A DNA stretch of 18,253 bases from Thermodesulfovibrionales bacterium (GCA_021129835.1 JAJOKM010000070.1:1-18253), one strand, 5' to 3'; shown: positions 7,093 to 15,974, counted from the stretch's first letter. Translations and numbers: made by a program. The notes: a model not told the origin generated them from the letters alone.

Positions 7093-7836
7093 ATGAAAAG
7101 ATTAAGCATTATCATCCCAACTTTAAACGAAGAAGAAGGAATCGCCAAGGTTTTCTGCTCGATTCCCGAAGAAATCAGAGAACAATCAGAGATTATAGTT
7201 GTTGATGTTTCCACTGACTATACTCCGATAATTGCCGAAAGATTAGGAGCGAAAGTTATAAAGATGGAGAAAAGAGGAAAGGGGAGGCAGATGAGAGAGG
7301 CGGTTGAATTGAGCGAGGGTGAAATATTGATCTTTTTAGATGGTGATGGCACCGATCCTCCAGGATTTATCCCTGAATTATTAGAGAAATTAGAGGGTGC
7401 TAACCTTGTTTTGGGTTGTAGGTCTAATAAAAAATTTGAAGAAGAAGACGACAAGATGATGCGGCAGATTTTTAAGGTCTATCGGCCTTTTGTTGGGTCG
7501 TTGTTTTCTTTAATTGACTTTAATGCCTCCGACCCTTTAGCTGGATTTCGGGCAATCAGAAGGAAAGACTGGGACAAGTTAAACCTAACGAGTGACGCTT
7601 TTGAAATAGAGACCGAAATAAACATAAAGGCAATAAAGCAAGGGTTCATAATAGAAGAGGTACCCATTCCGCATCTTAAAAGGTGCGGGGGGGTTGGAAA
7701 GAGCAAATTTACCCGCAGTCCGGAGCAATGGCTTAAAATTTCAAGGATGTTTCTTCAATATTTCAGCGATGAAGCACTAAAGCTAAAAATAGAGAATTGG
7801 GAAGCAAAATTAAAGTCAAAGCTAAAGATTAAATAA
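7093..7836 (+). CDS. Family 2 glycosyltransferase (dolichyl-phosphate mannosyltransferase-like)
   Basis: A GT-A fold sugar transferase of 247 residues. It starts with the family signature SIIIPTLNEEEGI, has the nucleotide-sugar site with VVDVSTDYT where VVDDGSTD is usual, the metal-binding DGDGTDPP motif (from residue 83) and a central DPLAGFRAIRR motif as in DPM1/DPG synthase-like enzymes. It would move a sugar from a nucleotide donor to a lipid or protein acceptor at the membrane surface, but no transmembrane segment is visible, and donor and acceptor cannot be told. A strong AGGAGG site lies about 8 bases before the ATG. It stands alone between intergenic repeats with no surface-polysaccharide genes beside it. 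The C-terminal 30 residues are lysine-rich. Confidence 0.88.
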   Translation: MKRLSIIIPTLNEEEGIAKVFCSIPEEIREQSEIIVVDVSTDYTPIIAERLGAKVIKMEKRGKGRQMREAVELSEGEILIFLDGDGTDPPGFIPELLEKLEGANLVLGCRSNKKFEEEDDKMMRQIFKVYRPFVGSLFSLIDFNASDPLAGFRAIRRKDWDKLNLTSDAFEIETEINIKAIKQGFIIEEVPIPHLKRCGGVGKSKFTRSPEQWLKISRMFLQYFSDEALKLKIENWEAKLKSKLKIK

Positions 7837-7929
7837 CGGCTGTTCCCTCATCAATAATGGGGTCAAGTCTTGAAATATCAGTTTTTATCTTCCTCACCTT
7901 TTATTGCCTTGCTTAAACCATAAACCCAT

Positions 7930-8023
7930 CGGTGTTAGGCCTTGACATGTGACATAAAATGAGAAAAAACAGTCTGAGACAAAGGATAATAATGGTTATG
8001 TCACATGTCAAGACCTGACACCA
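7930..8023. repeat. Long imperfect inverted repeat (REPIN/MITE-like)
   Basis: The arm 7933-7957 is the reverse complement of 7996-8020 at 23 of 25 bases, built round TTATGTCACATGTCAAG, with a 38-base loop. Neither arm is followed by a T run, so it is not a clear terminator of the glycosyltransferase gene. A short related string, GGGTCAAGTCTTGA, occurs just before it at about 7859. It begins the 498-base non-coding stretch 7837-8334. Confidence 0.6.
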
Positions 8024-8110
8024 CCTACTACACCACCTACTTCGTGTGCTCTGCCAATCTTTTTCTAAGGGCTATGTTATTGCGCACCCCTAAATCATCC
8101 CCCACCTTTA

Positions 8111-8166
8111 CCCCGTTAGATAGTAAACATCTAATGGGGCTAACCCTCCCCCACCGAGGGAGAGGG
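8111..8166. repeat. Two adjacent palindromes, the second a dispersed C/G-rich repeat
   Basis: CCCCGTTAGAT (8111-8121) pairs with ATCTAATGGGG (8129-8139) at 10 of 11 positions with a 7-base loop. Directly after it, 8140-8166 holds a C-rich/G-rich hairpin (ACCCTCCCCCACCGAGGGAG) that recurs almost unchanged at 18179-18204. No gene overlaps these repeats, and the short open frame across them has no coding features. Confidence 0.5.
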
Positions 8167-8296
8167 CATATTATGTTGCCCGCTTAATCTGGGAAAGAGC
8201 CAAAATCTTCATCATCCGACGATGGGCATGTGCCAATAAGGGTCCAATTTTGTAACACAAATTTAATCTGGCCGTAATCTGCTGGAAACATTTGGC

Positions 8297-8328
8297 TGTT
8301 ATACTTGTTATAGAAGAACACAAGGAGG
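8297..8328 (+). promoter_or_regulatory. Candidate extended -10 promoter and ribosome binding site before the nifH remnant
   Basis: TGTTATACT (8297-8305) is a good extended -10 element, though no -35 box stands at the right distance. AAGGAGG (8322-8328) is an excellent ribosome binding site 6 bases before the ATG of the nifH remnant at 8335. The signals probably belonged to the ancestral nifH and may now drive the whole cluster, since no clear promoter separates the remnant from the intact nifH. Confidence 0.35.
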
Positions 8329-8334
8329 GCAGCC

Positions 8335-8484
<150 letters not shown>

Positions 8485-8491
8485 AATATAA

Positions 8492-9330
<839 letters not shown>

Positions 9331-9369
9331 TAAAAATAATTACAAAAAAGTTGATGGAGGTTATAACTG

Positions 9370-9694
9370 ATGAAAATGGTTCGGGCGATAATCAGACCGG
9401 AAAAAGAACCGGAGGTGACTGATGCTTTAGCGGATGCCGGTTTTTTTTCGCTAACTAAAATGGATGTTTACGGTCGGGGTAAACAAAGAGGTCTGGATGT
9501 AGGCACTATTTATTCACTATGATGAATTACCTAAAGTGCAATTGATGTTGGTAGTGGAAGATCAAAAAAGTGTAGATGAAGTAATCGATATAGTTAACAA
9601 GAGCGCTTATACCGGTAACTTTGGTGACGGTAAAATATTTGTTAGTCCGGTAGAAGAAGTCTACACCGTCAGAACAGCCAAAAAAGGGATATAG
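9370..9694 (+). pseudogene. nifI1: NifI1 PII-like nitrogenase regulator, disrupted by a 4-base tandem duplication
   Basis: NifI1 and NifI2 together switch off nitrogenase by binding NifDK when ammonium is present and 2-oxoglutarate is low. The frame opens as MKMVRAIIRPEKEPEV, has TKMDVYGRGKQRG at the start of the T-loop, then stops at a TGA (9519-9521). The rest of the protein, from YDELPKVQLMLVVED to NFGDGKIFVSPVEEVYTVR, continues in another frame to a TAG at 9692-9694. Between them TATT is repeated (9507-9510 and 9511-9514); removing one copy gives VGTIHYDELPK and a normal 106-residue protein. As found, the product would be about 50 residues without the C-terminal half. The strong GGAGG site before the ATG and the gene position between nifH and nifD are normal. 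Confidence 0.88.
9507..9514 (+). repeat. TATT tandem duplication disrupting nifI1
   Basis: Two adjacent TATT units inside the T-loop codons of nifI1. Their presence shifts the reading frame by one, and removal of one unit restores family-like residues on both sides. A 4-base duplication is typical of replication slippage and is not a usual homopolymer sequencing error. Confidence 0.8.
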
Positions 9695-9706
9695 TGGGGT
9701 GATAGT

Positions 9707-10078
9707 ATGAAGGAAGTTACAGCCATCATTCGGATGAATAAGATGACTGCCACCAAAGAAGCACTGGATGCCTTGGGTTTTCCGGCGATGACTGCTACTA
9801 AGGTGCAAGGACGTGGCAAACAGCGCGGTTTTTTAAACGACATTTCTATTAAAGTGGACTTAGCGGTAATGCAGGATGAGCGTGCTAAAGAAGCCCGCTG
9901 GTTGCCGAAGCGGATGGTTTACTTGGTGGTGCATGATGACGAGGTGCGAGAAGTTGTCGACACTATTATAAAAGTCAATCAAACCGGTAATTTCGGCGAC
10001 GGAAAGATATTTGTCACTTCTATTGAAGATGCGGCACAGGTGAGAACTAAGCACCGGGGGCGGGCGGCATTAAGGTAA
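9707..10078 (+). CDS. nifI2: NifI2 PII-like nitrogenase regulator
   Basis: The second subunit of the NifI1-NifI2 complex, which binds 2-oxoglutarate and adenylate and controls nitrogenase after translation. It is 123 residues long and intact, beginning MKEVTAIIRMNKMTATKEAL. ATKVQGRGKQRG starts the T-loop, which carries the longer insertion typical of NifI2 (about residues 45-70, up to WLPKRMVYLVVHDD), and the PII core ends with GNFGDGKIFVTSIEDAAQVR. It begins 12 bases after nifI1 ends, behind a GGGG-containing site. With nifI1 disrupted, the hetero-oligomer might not form, so regulation could be altered; that is an inference. The nifH-nifI1-nifI2-nifD order is the one seen in methanogens, many clostridia and other anaerobes. 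Confidence 0.93.
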   Translation: MKEVTAIIRMNKMTATKEALDALGFPAMTATKVQGRGKQRGFLNDISIKVDLAVMQDERAKEARWLPKRMVYLVVHDDEVREVVDTIIKVNQTGNFGDGKIFVTSIEDAAQVRTKHRGRAALR

Positions 10079-10121
10079 GTTAAAAATTAAAAGTTAAAAA
10101 TTTAAAGCAAAAAATAATGTA

Positions 10122-10143
10122 GGGGCAACCCTTGTGGTTGCCC
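10122..10143 (+). repeat. Perfect hairpin between nifI2 and nifD
   Basis: GGGCAACC (10123-10130) and GGTTGCCC (10136-10143) form a perfect 8-base stem with loop CTTGT. It lies in a 98-base gap whose first half is an A/T-rich run of AAAATTAAAA-like words. There is no T run, so it is not a typical terminator. It may mark an mRNA processing or stability site, or may simply be a dispersed repeat. A clear AGGAGG for nifD follows. Confidence 0.55.
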
Positions 10144-10176
10144 GAGAATAATCTTCGCTAGGAGGGGAAACTAGTT

Positions 10177-11613
10177 ATGCCTTTAATAACTATGAAATGT
10201 GACGAGTTAATCCCTGAACGGGGAAAACATACCTATATTACGGACACAGAAAATCCGGTGATACCGGCCTGTAATGTTACTACCATTCCTGGAGATATGA
10301 CCGAACGCGGCTGTCCTTTTGCCGGTGCACGCGGGGTGGTGGGTGGGCCGATTGTAGATATTATCCACATGGTGCATTCGCCGGTAGGTTGTGCCTATTA
10401 TACTTGGGGTTCGCGGCGCAGTCTGCCGGATTGGTATTCATGGTCCGGTCCGAACAAATTGGATAATGCTGCTTTTAACCGGCGCTATTGTGTTACTACC
10501 GATATGGAAGAAAAAGATGTTGTTTTCGGTGGAGGCACTAAGCTCAAAAAAGCATGTATAGAAGCTTTTAAGATGTTTCCCGAAGCTAAAGGCTTGTTTA
10601 TGTACACTACCTGTACTTCCGGACTGATTGGAGATGATATTCCGGCGGTGGCTAAACAAGTAGAAAAGACGGTCGGTAAACCGGTGTTTTTTGCCCAAGC
10701 GCCTGGTTGTTCCGGTGTCAGTCAATCTAAGGGGCACCACGTTTTAAATCACGAGTTTTACCGCCAAATTAAGGCGTTGCGTGAAAAAAATCCGGATTTG
10801 TGTATGAAAGAAGAGGAGAAAACGCCATATGACATCAATTTAATTGGTGATTATAATATGGATTGGGATATAAAAGCAATCATACCGCTTTTTGAACAGA
10901 TGGGCATCCGGGTAGTGGCTACCTTTACCGGTAATGAACGCATTGAAAACTTAATTAAAATGCCGGATGCCAAGCTGAACGTAGTACACTGCCAGCGTTC
11001 TGCCGGTTATATTGCTGAATTGATTAACGAACATGCCGGCACTACTCATTTAGATGTAACCTTGTATGGCATAGTAGAAACCTCTAAAGCGTTGCGGGAT
11101 GTAGGCAAACATTTTGGTTTGGAAAAACAAGCGGAAGCAGTGATCGAAAAAGAAACGGCTCGCATTAAAGAGTCTATTGCCTACTATCGTAGTAAATTGG
11201 AAGGTAAAACAGTGGCCCTTTATGTAGGGGCGCCACGGGTGTGGCATTGGATTCATTTAATGGAAGAACTGGGGATGGAAATAGTAGCGATGGCTTGTAC
11301 TTTTGCCCATAAAGATGATTATGAAAAAATTAATGCTAAGGCTAAAAGTAACATCTTGGTTATTGATAACCCTAATGAATTCGAAGTGGAAGAGATGTTG
11401 CACGATTACAAACCAGATTTATTCTTGTGTGGCTTAAAAGAAAAATATATTGCCCGTAAAATGGGTGTATCTACAGTTAACTCACACTCTTACGAAAAAG
11501 GACCGTATGCCGATTACTTTGGTTTTGTGAACTTTGCCCGGGATATTTACCAAGGATTTTACGCCCCGGTTTGGAATTTTGTCAAAAATAATCCTTCTGA
11601 GGAGGTGGAATAA
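10177..11613 (+). CDS. nifD: Nitrogenase catalytic alpha subunit NifD (alternative/uncharacterised type)
   Basis: The alpha subunit of dinitrogenase, which holds the active-site cofactor. P-cluster ligands are Cys46 (ERGC), Cys72 (SPVGC) and Cys146 (YTTC). The cofactor ligands Cys272 (NVVHCQRS) and His437 (NSHSYEKGPY) are present, as are Gln183 and His187 in GVSQSKGHH, so it is a catalytic subunit and not a scaffold. At 478 residues it matches NifD/VnfD length. The start CDELIPERGKH and the stretches TDMEEKDVVFGG, TTCTSGLIGDD and GVSQSKGHHVLN look more like VnfD/AnfD and uncharacterised nitrogenases than Mo-NifD. No delta-subunit gene follows: the stop overlaps the nifK start by one base (TAATG). 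Metal dependence therefore cannot be assigned. The frame is intact, with AGGAGG 10 bases before the ATG. Confidence 0.93.
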   Translation: MPLITMKCDELIPERGKHTYITDTENPVIPACNVTTIPGDMTERGCPFAGARGVVGGPIVDIIHMVHSPVGCAYYTWGSRRSLPDWYSWSGPNKLDNAAFNRRYCVTTDMEEKDVVFGGGTKLKKACIEAFKMFPEAKGLFMYTTCTSGLIGDDIPAVAKQVEKTVGKPVFFAQAPGCSGVSQSKGHHVLNHEFYRQIKALREKNPDLCMKEEEKTPYDINLIGDYNMDWDIKAIIPLFEQMGIRVVATFTGNERIENLIKMPDAKLNVVHCQRSAGYIAELINEHAGTTHLDVTLYGIVETSKALRDVGKHFGLEKQAEAVIEKETARIKESIAYYRSKLEGKTVALYVGAPRVWHWIHLMEELGMEIVAMACTFAHKDDYEKINAKAKSNILVIDNPNEFEVEEMLHDYKPDLFLCGLKEKYIARKMGVSTVNSHSYEKGPYADYFGFVNFARDIYQGFYAPVWNFVKNNPSEEVE

Positions 11614-13079
11614 TGGCGATAGATAAAATACCGATAGAAGGGTTTACTTTTGAGCAGTTCAAAATCGAAAAGATTCCGGCTCTGCCGGCTTATGTAGAGC
11701 GAGATCCGGAACTGGTACCCAAGTCTAAACGTAAAGTAGTGATTAATCCTTCGCGTACCTGTATACCCTTTGGAGCGATGTACGCTACTTTGGGAGTAAA
11801 CCGGGGCCTTGCTTTGGTGCAAGGGGCGCAGGGTTGTACTACTTATGTACGCTATACTTTTTCGCGAATATTTAAAGAATCGGCAGTTATTGCTACTACT
11901 TCTTTTCACGAAGATGCAGCGGTGTTTGGTGGACGCAAAAACTTGATCCATGGTATCCGTAACTTAGCAGTCCGCTATAAGCCAGATGTAATTGCCATTG
12001 TGACTACTTGTTCCAGTGAAATTATTGGAGATGATTTAGATTCATTTATTAAAATGGCTCGCAAAAAACTGATCAAAGAAATAGGGGAAGAAGCAGGCAA
12101 TAAAGTAAGAATAGTACCGATTAGCACTCCTAGTTTTGCTGGTTCGCACATAGAAGGCTATAACCGGGCGGCTAAAGCTTACCTAATGGAGTTTGCTCAA
12201 GAAAAAACCACTGCTAATAATAAAGTGACTATTATTCCCGGCATGATTAATCCGGGTGATTCGCGGGAAATTAAACACTTGTTAACCGAAATGGGGATCG
12301 AATTTAGTTTTTTATTTGATACTTCCAAGACGCTTGATGCCCCGTTGCGCCCGCCGATGGAGTTTCCTTATTATCCTAAGGGTGGCACTACTGTTGAAGC
12401 AATGGAGGATATACCTAATGCTATAGCCACTTTTGCGCTTAGTAAACATGAAGGCACTAAAGGAGCAGAATATTTAAAAAATAAATTTGATATCCCGGCT
12501 TACATTGGACCGTTACTGATGGGTGTCCATAATACGGATATGTTTTTGAAGAACTTAAGCGCAGCAACCGGTAAAAAAGTGCCGGAGAGTTTGCTTGATG
12601 AACGCGGGATGTTAATGGACACTATGGCAGATAGCTATAACCACACCATGATGAAAAAAGTAGCTTTGTTTGGTGACCCGGATATTGTGATCGGAGCGAC
12701 AAGGTTTGTTTGTGAGTTGGGTATGGAGCCGACAGTGGTATTAGGTGGTACTAAGAGTAAAACGTTTGATAAAGATATAGCGGAAATCATGGAAGAATAT
12801 GGTTATGAACCTAAAGTTTTTAATGGTGGAGACTTATTTGAGATGGATGAATATTTAAAGAAAAACAGACCGGATGTTATTTTGGGTCACTCTAAAGGAG
12901 TAGATATTGCTAAAGAAATAGATGTGCCTTTCGTGAGATTTGGTTTCCCGGTTTACGATCGCTTTGGCTATCAAAAGCGCCCGGTGTTAGGTTATCAAGG
13001 GGCCGAGCTTTTCTTGACTAACATTGTCAATGCTATGTTAGATCACACCTACCCGGACGATCGTACGCACCAGCTGTAG
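11613..13079 (+). CDS. nifK: Nitrogenase beta subunit NifK
   Basis: The beta subunit that shares the P cluster with NifD. Ligand cysteines are Cys50 (SRTCIPFGA), Cys75 (GAQGC) and Cys133 (TTCSSEIIGDD), and Ser174 in TPSFAGSH corresponds to the serine that can ligate the oxidised P cluster. The 488-residue length reflects a short N terminus compared with Azotobacter NifK (523). The frame is intact and translationally coupled to nifD, with GAGGTGG inside the end of nifD. Several motifs depart from the NifK norm: SRTCIPFGA for KACQPLGA, GAQGC for GSQGC and RIFKES for RHFREP. The next gene, read as nifN, keeps the normal forms, so which of the two pairs with NifD in the enzyme rests only on gene order. 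Confidence 0.9.
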   Translation: MAIDKIPIEGFTFEQFKIEKIPALPAYVERDPELVPKSKRKVVINPSRTCIPFGAMYATLGVNRGLALVQGAQGCTTYVRYTFSRIFKESAVIATTSFHEDAAVFGGRKNLIHGIRNLAVRYKPDVIAIVTTCSSEIIGDDLDSFIKMARKKLIKEIGEEAGNKVRIVPISTPSFAGSHIEGYNRAAKAYLMEFAQEKTTANNKVTIIPGMINPGDSREIKHLLTEMGIEFSFLFDTSKTLDAPLRPPMEFPYYPKGGTTVEAMEDIPNAIATFALSKHEGTKGAEYLKNKFDIPAYIGPLLMGVHNTDMFLKNLSAATGKKVPESLLDERGMLMDTMADSYNHTMMKKVALFGDPDIVIGATRFVCELGMEPTVVLGGTKSKTFDKDIAEIMEEYGYEPKVFNGGDLFEMDEYLKKNRPDVILGHSKGVDIAKEIDVPFVRFGFPVYDRFGYQKRPVLGYQGAELFLTNIVNAMLDHTYPDDRTHQL

Positions 13080-13090
13080 AACGCCATCTA

Positions 13091-13165
13091 GTTCACGGTT
13101 TACGGTTACCTGTTTAAGGTTTATTGGCTTTAACTGAAAACTGACAGCTGACAACTGATTTTCAG
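13091..13165. repeat. Left member of the mirror-image repeats flanking nifN
   Basis: Unit A (13091-13110) is GTTCACGGTTTACGGTTACC. Unit B (about 13131-13165) contains AACTGAAAACTGACAGCTG and ACAACTGATT. Both recur in reverse order and reverse complement after nifN (14526-14597). They fill most of the 103-base nifK-nifN gap. Confidence 0.65.
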
Positions 13166-13182
13166 AGTAGGGAGGTGTAAAT

Positions 13183-14520
13183 ATGAACCGAGGAGCGATA
13201 AAAGAACAGCCGGTGGTTATAAACCCCTGTAAGGCTTGCCAGCCAATCGGGGCTATGTATGCAACCTTAGGAATTAAACACGCAGTGCCTTTGGTGCAGG
13301 GATCACAGGGTTGCAGTACTTTTGTGCGCTATCAGTTTAACCGGCACTTTCGGGAGCCGGCCAATATTGCGGTAACCTCATTCCATGAAGATGCGGTGGT
13401 CTTTGGTGGTCGCAGAAACCTGATTGAGGGTATCATCAACTTGGTTCAGCATTATCATCCCGAAGTAATTGGAGTGGTAACCACTTGTTCCAGTGAAACT
13501 ATCGGGGATGATATTGCTGCCTTTATCAAAGAGGCTAAACAGAGATTGACTGCTGAAATAGGAGCGGAAAAAGCAGCTAAAACTTTTATCGTACCGCTGC
13601 GCACACCCAGCTATTCTGGCAGCCATGTGCAGGGTTATGATAACGGAGCCCGGCAATATTTAGAGCAATTGGCCCAAGAGAGTAAACCCAACCAAAAGTT
13701 AAACATAATTCCGGGCATGATTAACCCGGGTGATATTGCCGAGATTAAACATTTAATGTCAGCAATGGGCGCAGCCAACAATATGCTTTTTGATATTTCG
13801 GAAACGCTAAATGCCCCGCTGAAAATGAAGAATTCGTTTTTTCCTGATGGCGGTACGGCAGCAGCAGATTTAGTTGATGCTGCTAACTCACTGGGCACAA
13901 TTGCTTTAAGTCGTCATGCCGGCGGCGGGGCAGCCACTTACTTACTGCGTAAATTTAATGTGCCAGCTGTTTTAGGGCCATTTCCGGTTGGGATTTATAA
14001 TACAGACTTGTTTTTAGAGCAAGCAGTAAAACTGACCGGTCAGCCAGTAACTGCTGAAATCAAAAGAGAGCGAGGTCTTCTTTTAGATGCCATGGCAGAT
14101 ACTTGTACCATTACTGCTCTAAAAAAAGTAGCAATATTTGGTGATCCGGATACTGTAATTGGGGTGGCCCGTTTTGCCAGTGAATTAGGGATGGAACTGA
14201 TAGCGGTAGGCACAACTGCTGACAGCAAAGAATTTTACCGGGAAATAGGGCTTATTGCCAAAGAATATAATTGTGCGCCGCAGATTGTTGCTGACGGTGG
14301 TCTGCATAAACTGGAGCAGGTATTGCTTCAAAATCGAGTAGAGATGCTGATAGGTAATTCTAACGGAGCAGCGATTGCCAAACAAGCTGATATACCACTG
14401 GTGAGAATTGGTTTTCCGGTAACCGACCGGGTAGGCTATCAACGTCGCCCGATAGTAGGCTATAACGGCAGTCTGTGGTTGTTAGATTATATTGTAAATG
14501 CCTTTTTGGAGCGAAAATAG
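13183..14520 (+). CDS. nifN: NifN-like cofactor scaffold subunit, a close NifK paralogue
   Basis: By position between nifK and nifE this should be NifN, which with NifE forms the scaffold on which the cofactor is finished. The sequence is unusual for a NifN. It aligns with NifK of this cluster along its whole length with many identical stretches (NIIPGMINPGD, TTCSSE, GDPD), and all three P-cluster cysteines are kept: Cys19 (KACQPIGA), Cys44 (GSQGC) and Cys102 (TTCSSETIGDD). Classical Azotobacter NifN keeps only the middle one. It also keeps RHFREP, a NifK hallmark that the preceding NifK has lost. At 445 residues it lacks the NifK N-terminal segment. The frame is intact, with GGGAGG 10 bases before the ATG. 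It may be a recently derived NifN or a second NifK; sequence alone does not decide. Confidence 0.8.
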   Translation: MNRGAIKEQPVVINPCKACQPIGAMYATLGIKHAVPLVQGSQGCSTFVRYQFNRHFREPANIAVTSFHEDAVVFGGRRNLIEGIINLVQHYHPEVIGVVTTCSSETIGDDIAAFIKEAKQRLTAEIGAEKAAKTFIVPLRTPSYSGSHVQGYDNGARQYLEQLAQESKPNQKLNIIPGMINPGDIAEIKHLMSAMGAANNMLFDISETLNAPLKMKNSFFPDGGTAAADLVDAANSLGTIALSRHAGGGAATYLLRKFNVPAVLGPFPVGIYNTDLFLEQAVKLTGQPVTAEIKRERGLLLDAMADTCTITALKKVAIFGDPDTVIGVARFASELGMELIAVGTTADSKEFYREIGLIAKEYNCAPQIVADGGLHKLEQVLLQNRVEMLIGNSNGAAIAKQADIPLVRIGFPVTDRVGYQRRPIVGYNGSLWLLDYIVNAFLERK

Positions 14521-14525
14521 AAAAG

Positions 14526-14597
14526 CAGTTATCAGTTATCAGTTAAAACCAGTAACCAATGAACTGTAAACCGTAAACCGTAAACCGGTAACTGTAA
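14526..14597. repeat. Right member of the mirror-image repeats flanking nifN
   Basis: Unit B' (14526-14550) has CAGTTATCAGTTATCAG, and unit A' (14561-14594) has GAACTGTAAACCGTAAACC with tandem GTAAACC words. They are the inverted counterparts of the units before nifN, in mirror order. Together with a short nifE leader they fill the 102-base nifN-nifE gap. Confidence 0.65.
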
Positions 14598-14622
14598 ACT
14601 GCTATAAAGGGGTGTGATTTAG

Positions 14623-15974
14623 ATGGAGGCACTGCGAAAAGGACACATTGCTGTTGTTAAGGAAAGCGAATCTGTACTTCTGGCTTGCGAAAAGGCCAGT
14701 CTGCCGGGTGTAATCACCCAGCGCAGCTGTCCTTTCTACGGGGCTCGCTGGTTTTTAGCGCCGCTTAAAGATGTTATTCACTTGGTGCACGGGGCAGTAG
14801 GCTGTGCTTACTACGGGCAGACTGTTCGTGCTCAGGAATATCAACTGGCCTCAACTGATTTAAGTGAAATTGATATTATCAGTGGTGGCGAGAAAAAACT
14901 TTACCGCACCATTATAAAAGCAATGGCAGAAATACCGGTGGCAAAAGCAGTGTTAGTTTATGCTACCTGCTCCACCGGTCTGATTGGCGATGATTTAGCA
15001 GCAGTTTGTCGTCAAGCTGCTAAAGACAGCGGTAAAAGAGTAGTGCCAGTAGATTGTCCGGGTTTTTCCGGGGTTAGCCAAGGACATGGGCACGATTTAA
15101 GCGCCAGTATATTATTAGAACATTTTATCGGCAGGGAGGAACTGCCTGATCCTGCTCCTTACGATATCAACTTAGTAGGAGAGTTCGACGTGCGGGGAGA
15201 TACAGTAGTAATCAAAAAACTGCTGGGGCGGTTAGGGGTCAGGGTGATATGTACCTTTACCGGTGATGCTAATGTTACTAATATGGGCTGGTCACACCAG
15301 GCTAAATTAAACATTTTGCACTGTCGCCGCACCGGCAAAGTATTAGCTGAAGAAATGAAAACAAAATATGATATTCCTTGGCGCAAAGTCTCTTTTTTCG
15401 GCCAGCAGGAAACCAGCCAGGCATTGCGGGATATAGCAGATTTTTCGGGTTAGCAGAGCAAGCAGCCCAAATTATTACCGCTGAAGAACAACGGGTAAAT
15501 GAAGAAATTGCCAAAATAAAAAGGTACTTAAACGGCAAGCGGGTAGCGCTATACTTTGGTGGTTCGCGGATGGGAGCAATGGTCAAAGCTTTCCGGGATT
15601 TGGGAATGGAAGTAATCATGACCGGTTCCCAATTTAGCTGTGGTGGTGATTACCAAGAAGCAGCGGCTAAGGTAAATGCCGGCACGGTCTTAATTGATGA
15701 TGCTAATGAAAAAGAATTACACGATTTTTTGAGCCAGCACCGGCCTCACTTGTTTGTGGGCGGCACTAAAGAAAGATTCCCTACTCACAAGCTGGGCATA
15801 CCTTTTTTAGTATTTCCTCAAGAAAGCAGCCCCTTTGCTGCCTATGATGGTTTTATAAATTTTGCCCGTGAGGTTTTTGGTTTACTAAAAAGCCCGGTCT
15901 GGAGATTGATAGCTGAGGACAACGGAATACCAGGAGATACCAGAGGGCGGAACGAAAATAGATGTAAAACATAA
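14623..15974 (+). CDS. nifE: Nitrogenase cofactor scaffold subunit NifE, frameshifted
   Basis: The alpha-like subunit of the NifEN scaffold that receives the NifB cofactor core and completes it. Cluster cysteines are Cys36 (QRSC), Cys61 (AVGC) and Cys116 (ATCSTGLIGDD), and Cys234 (NILHCRRT) matches the cofactor cysteine. The NifD cofactor histidine is replaced by Gln in FPQESSPF, as expected for a scaffold. SGGEKKLYRTI and AVCRQAAKDSGK are NifE-typical. The first frame ends at RDIADFSG (stop 15451-15453), and the second runs from the same place as FFGLAEQAAQ to 15974. One extra T in the T5 run 15441-15445 restores 450 residues. Sequencing error or a real mutation are both possible. The gene follows nifN, the reverse of the usual nifE-nifN order. 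AAAGGGGTG precedes the ATG. Confidence 0.88.

Noticed and set aside
8005..8187. 60-residue + strand frame in the gap before nif
   Set aside because: It lies across inverted repeats and the C/G-rich hairpin, with no ribosome binding site and a composition unlike a protein.
8269..8282. Possible sigma54 promoter (TGGCC...TGC) upstream of the nifH remnant
   Set aside because: There are only 9 bases between the GG and GC elements where 10 are required, and neither flank matches the consensus.
14526..14597. Regular CAGTTATCAGTTATCAG and GTAAACC words suggesting a small CRISPR-like array
   Set aside because: The units are 7-10 bases in direct tandem with no spacers; they are simple repeats.
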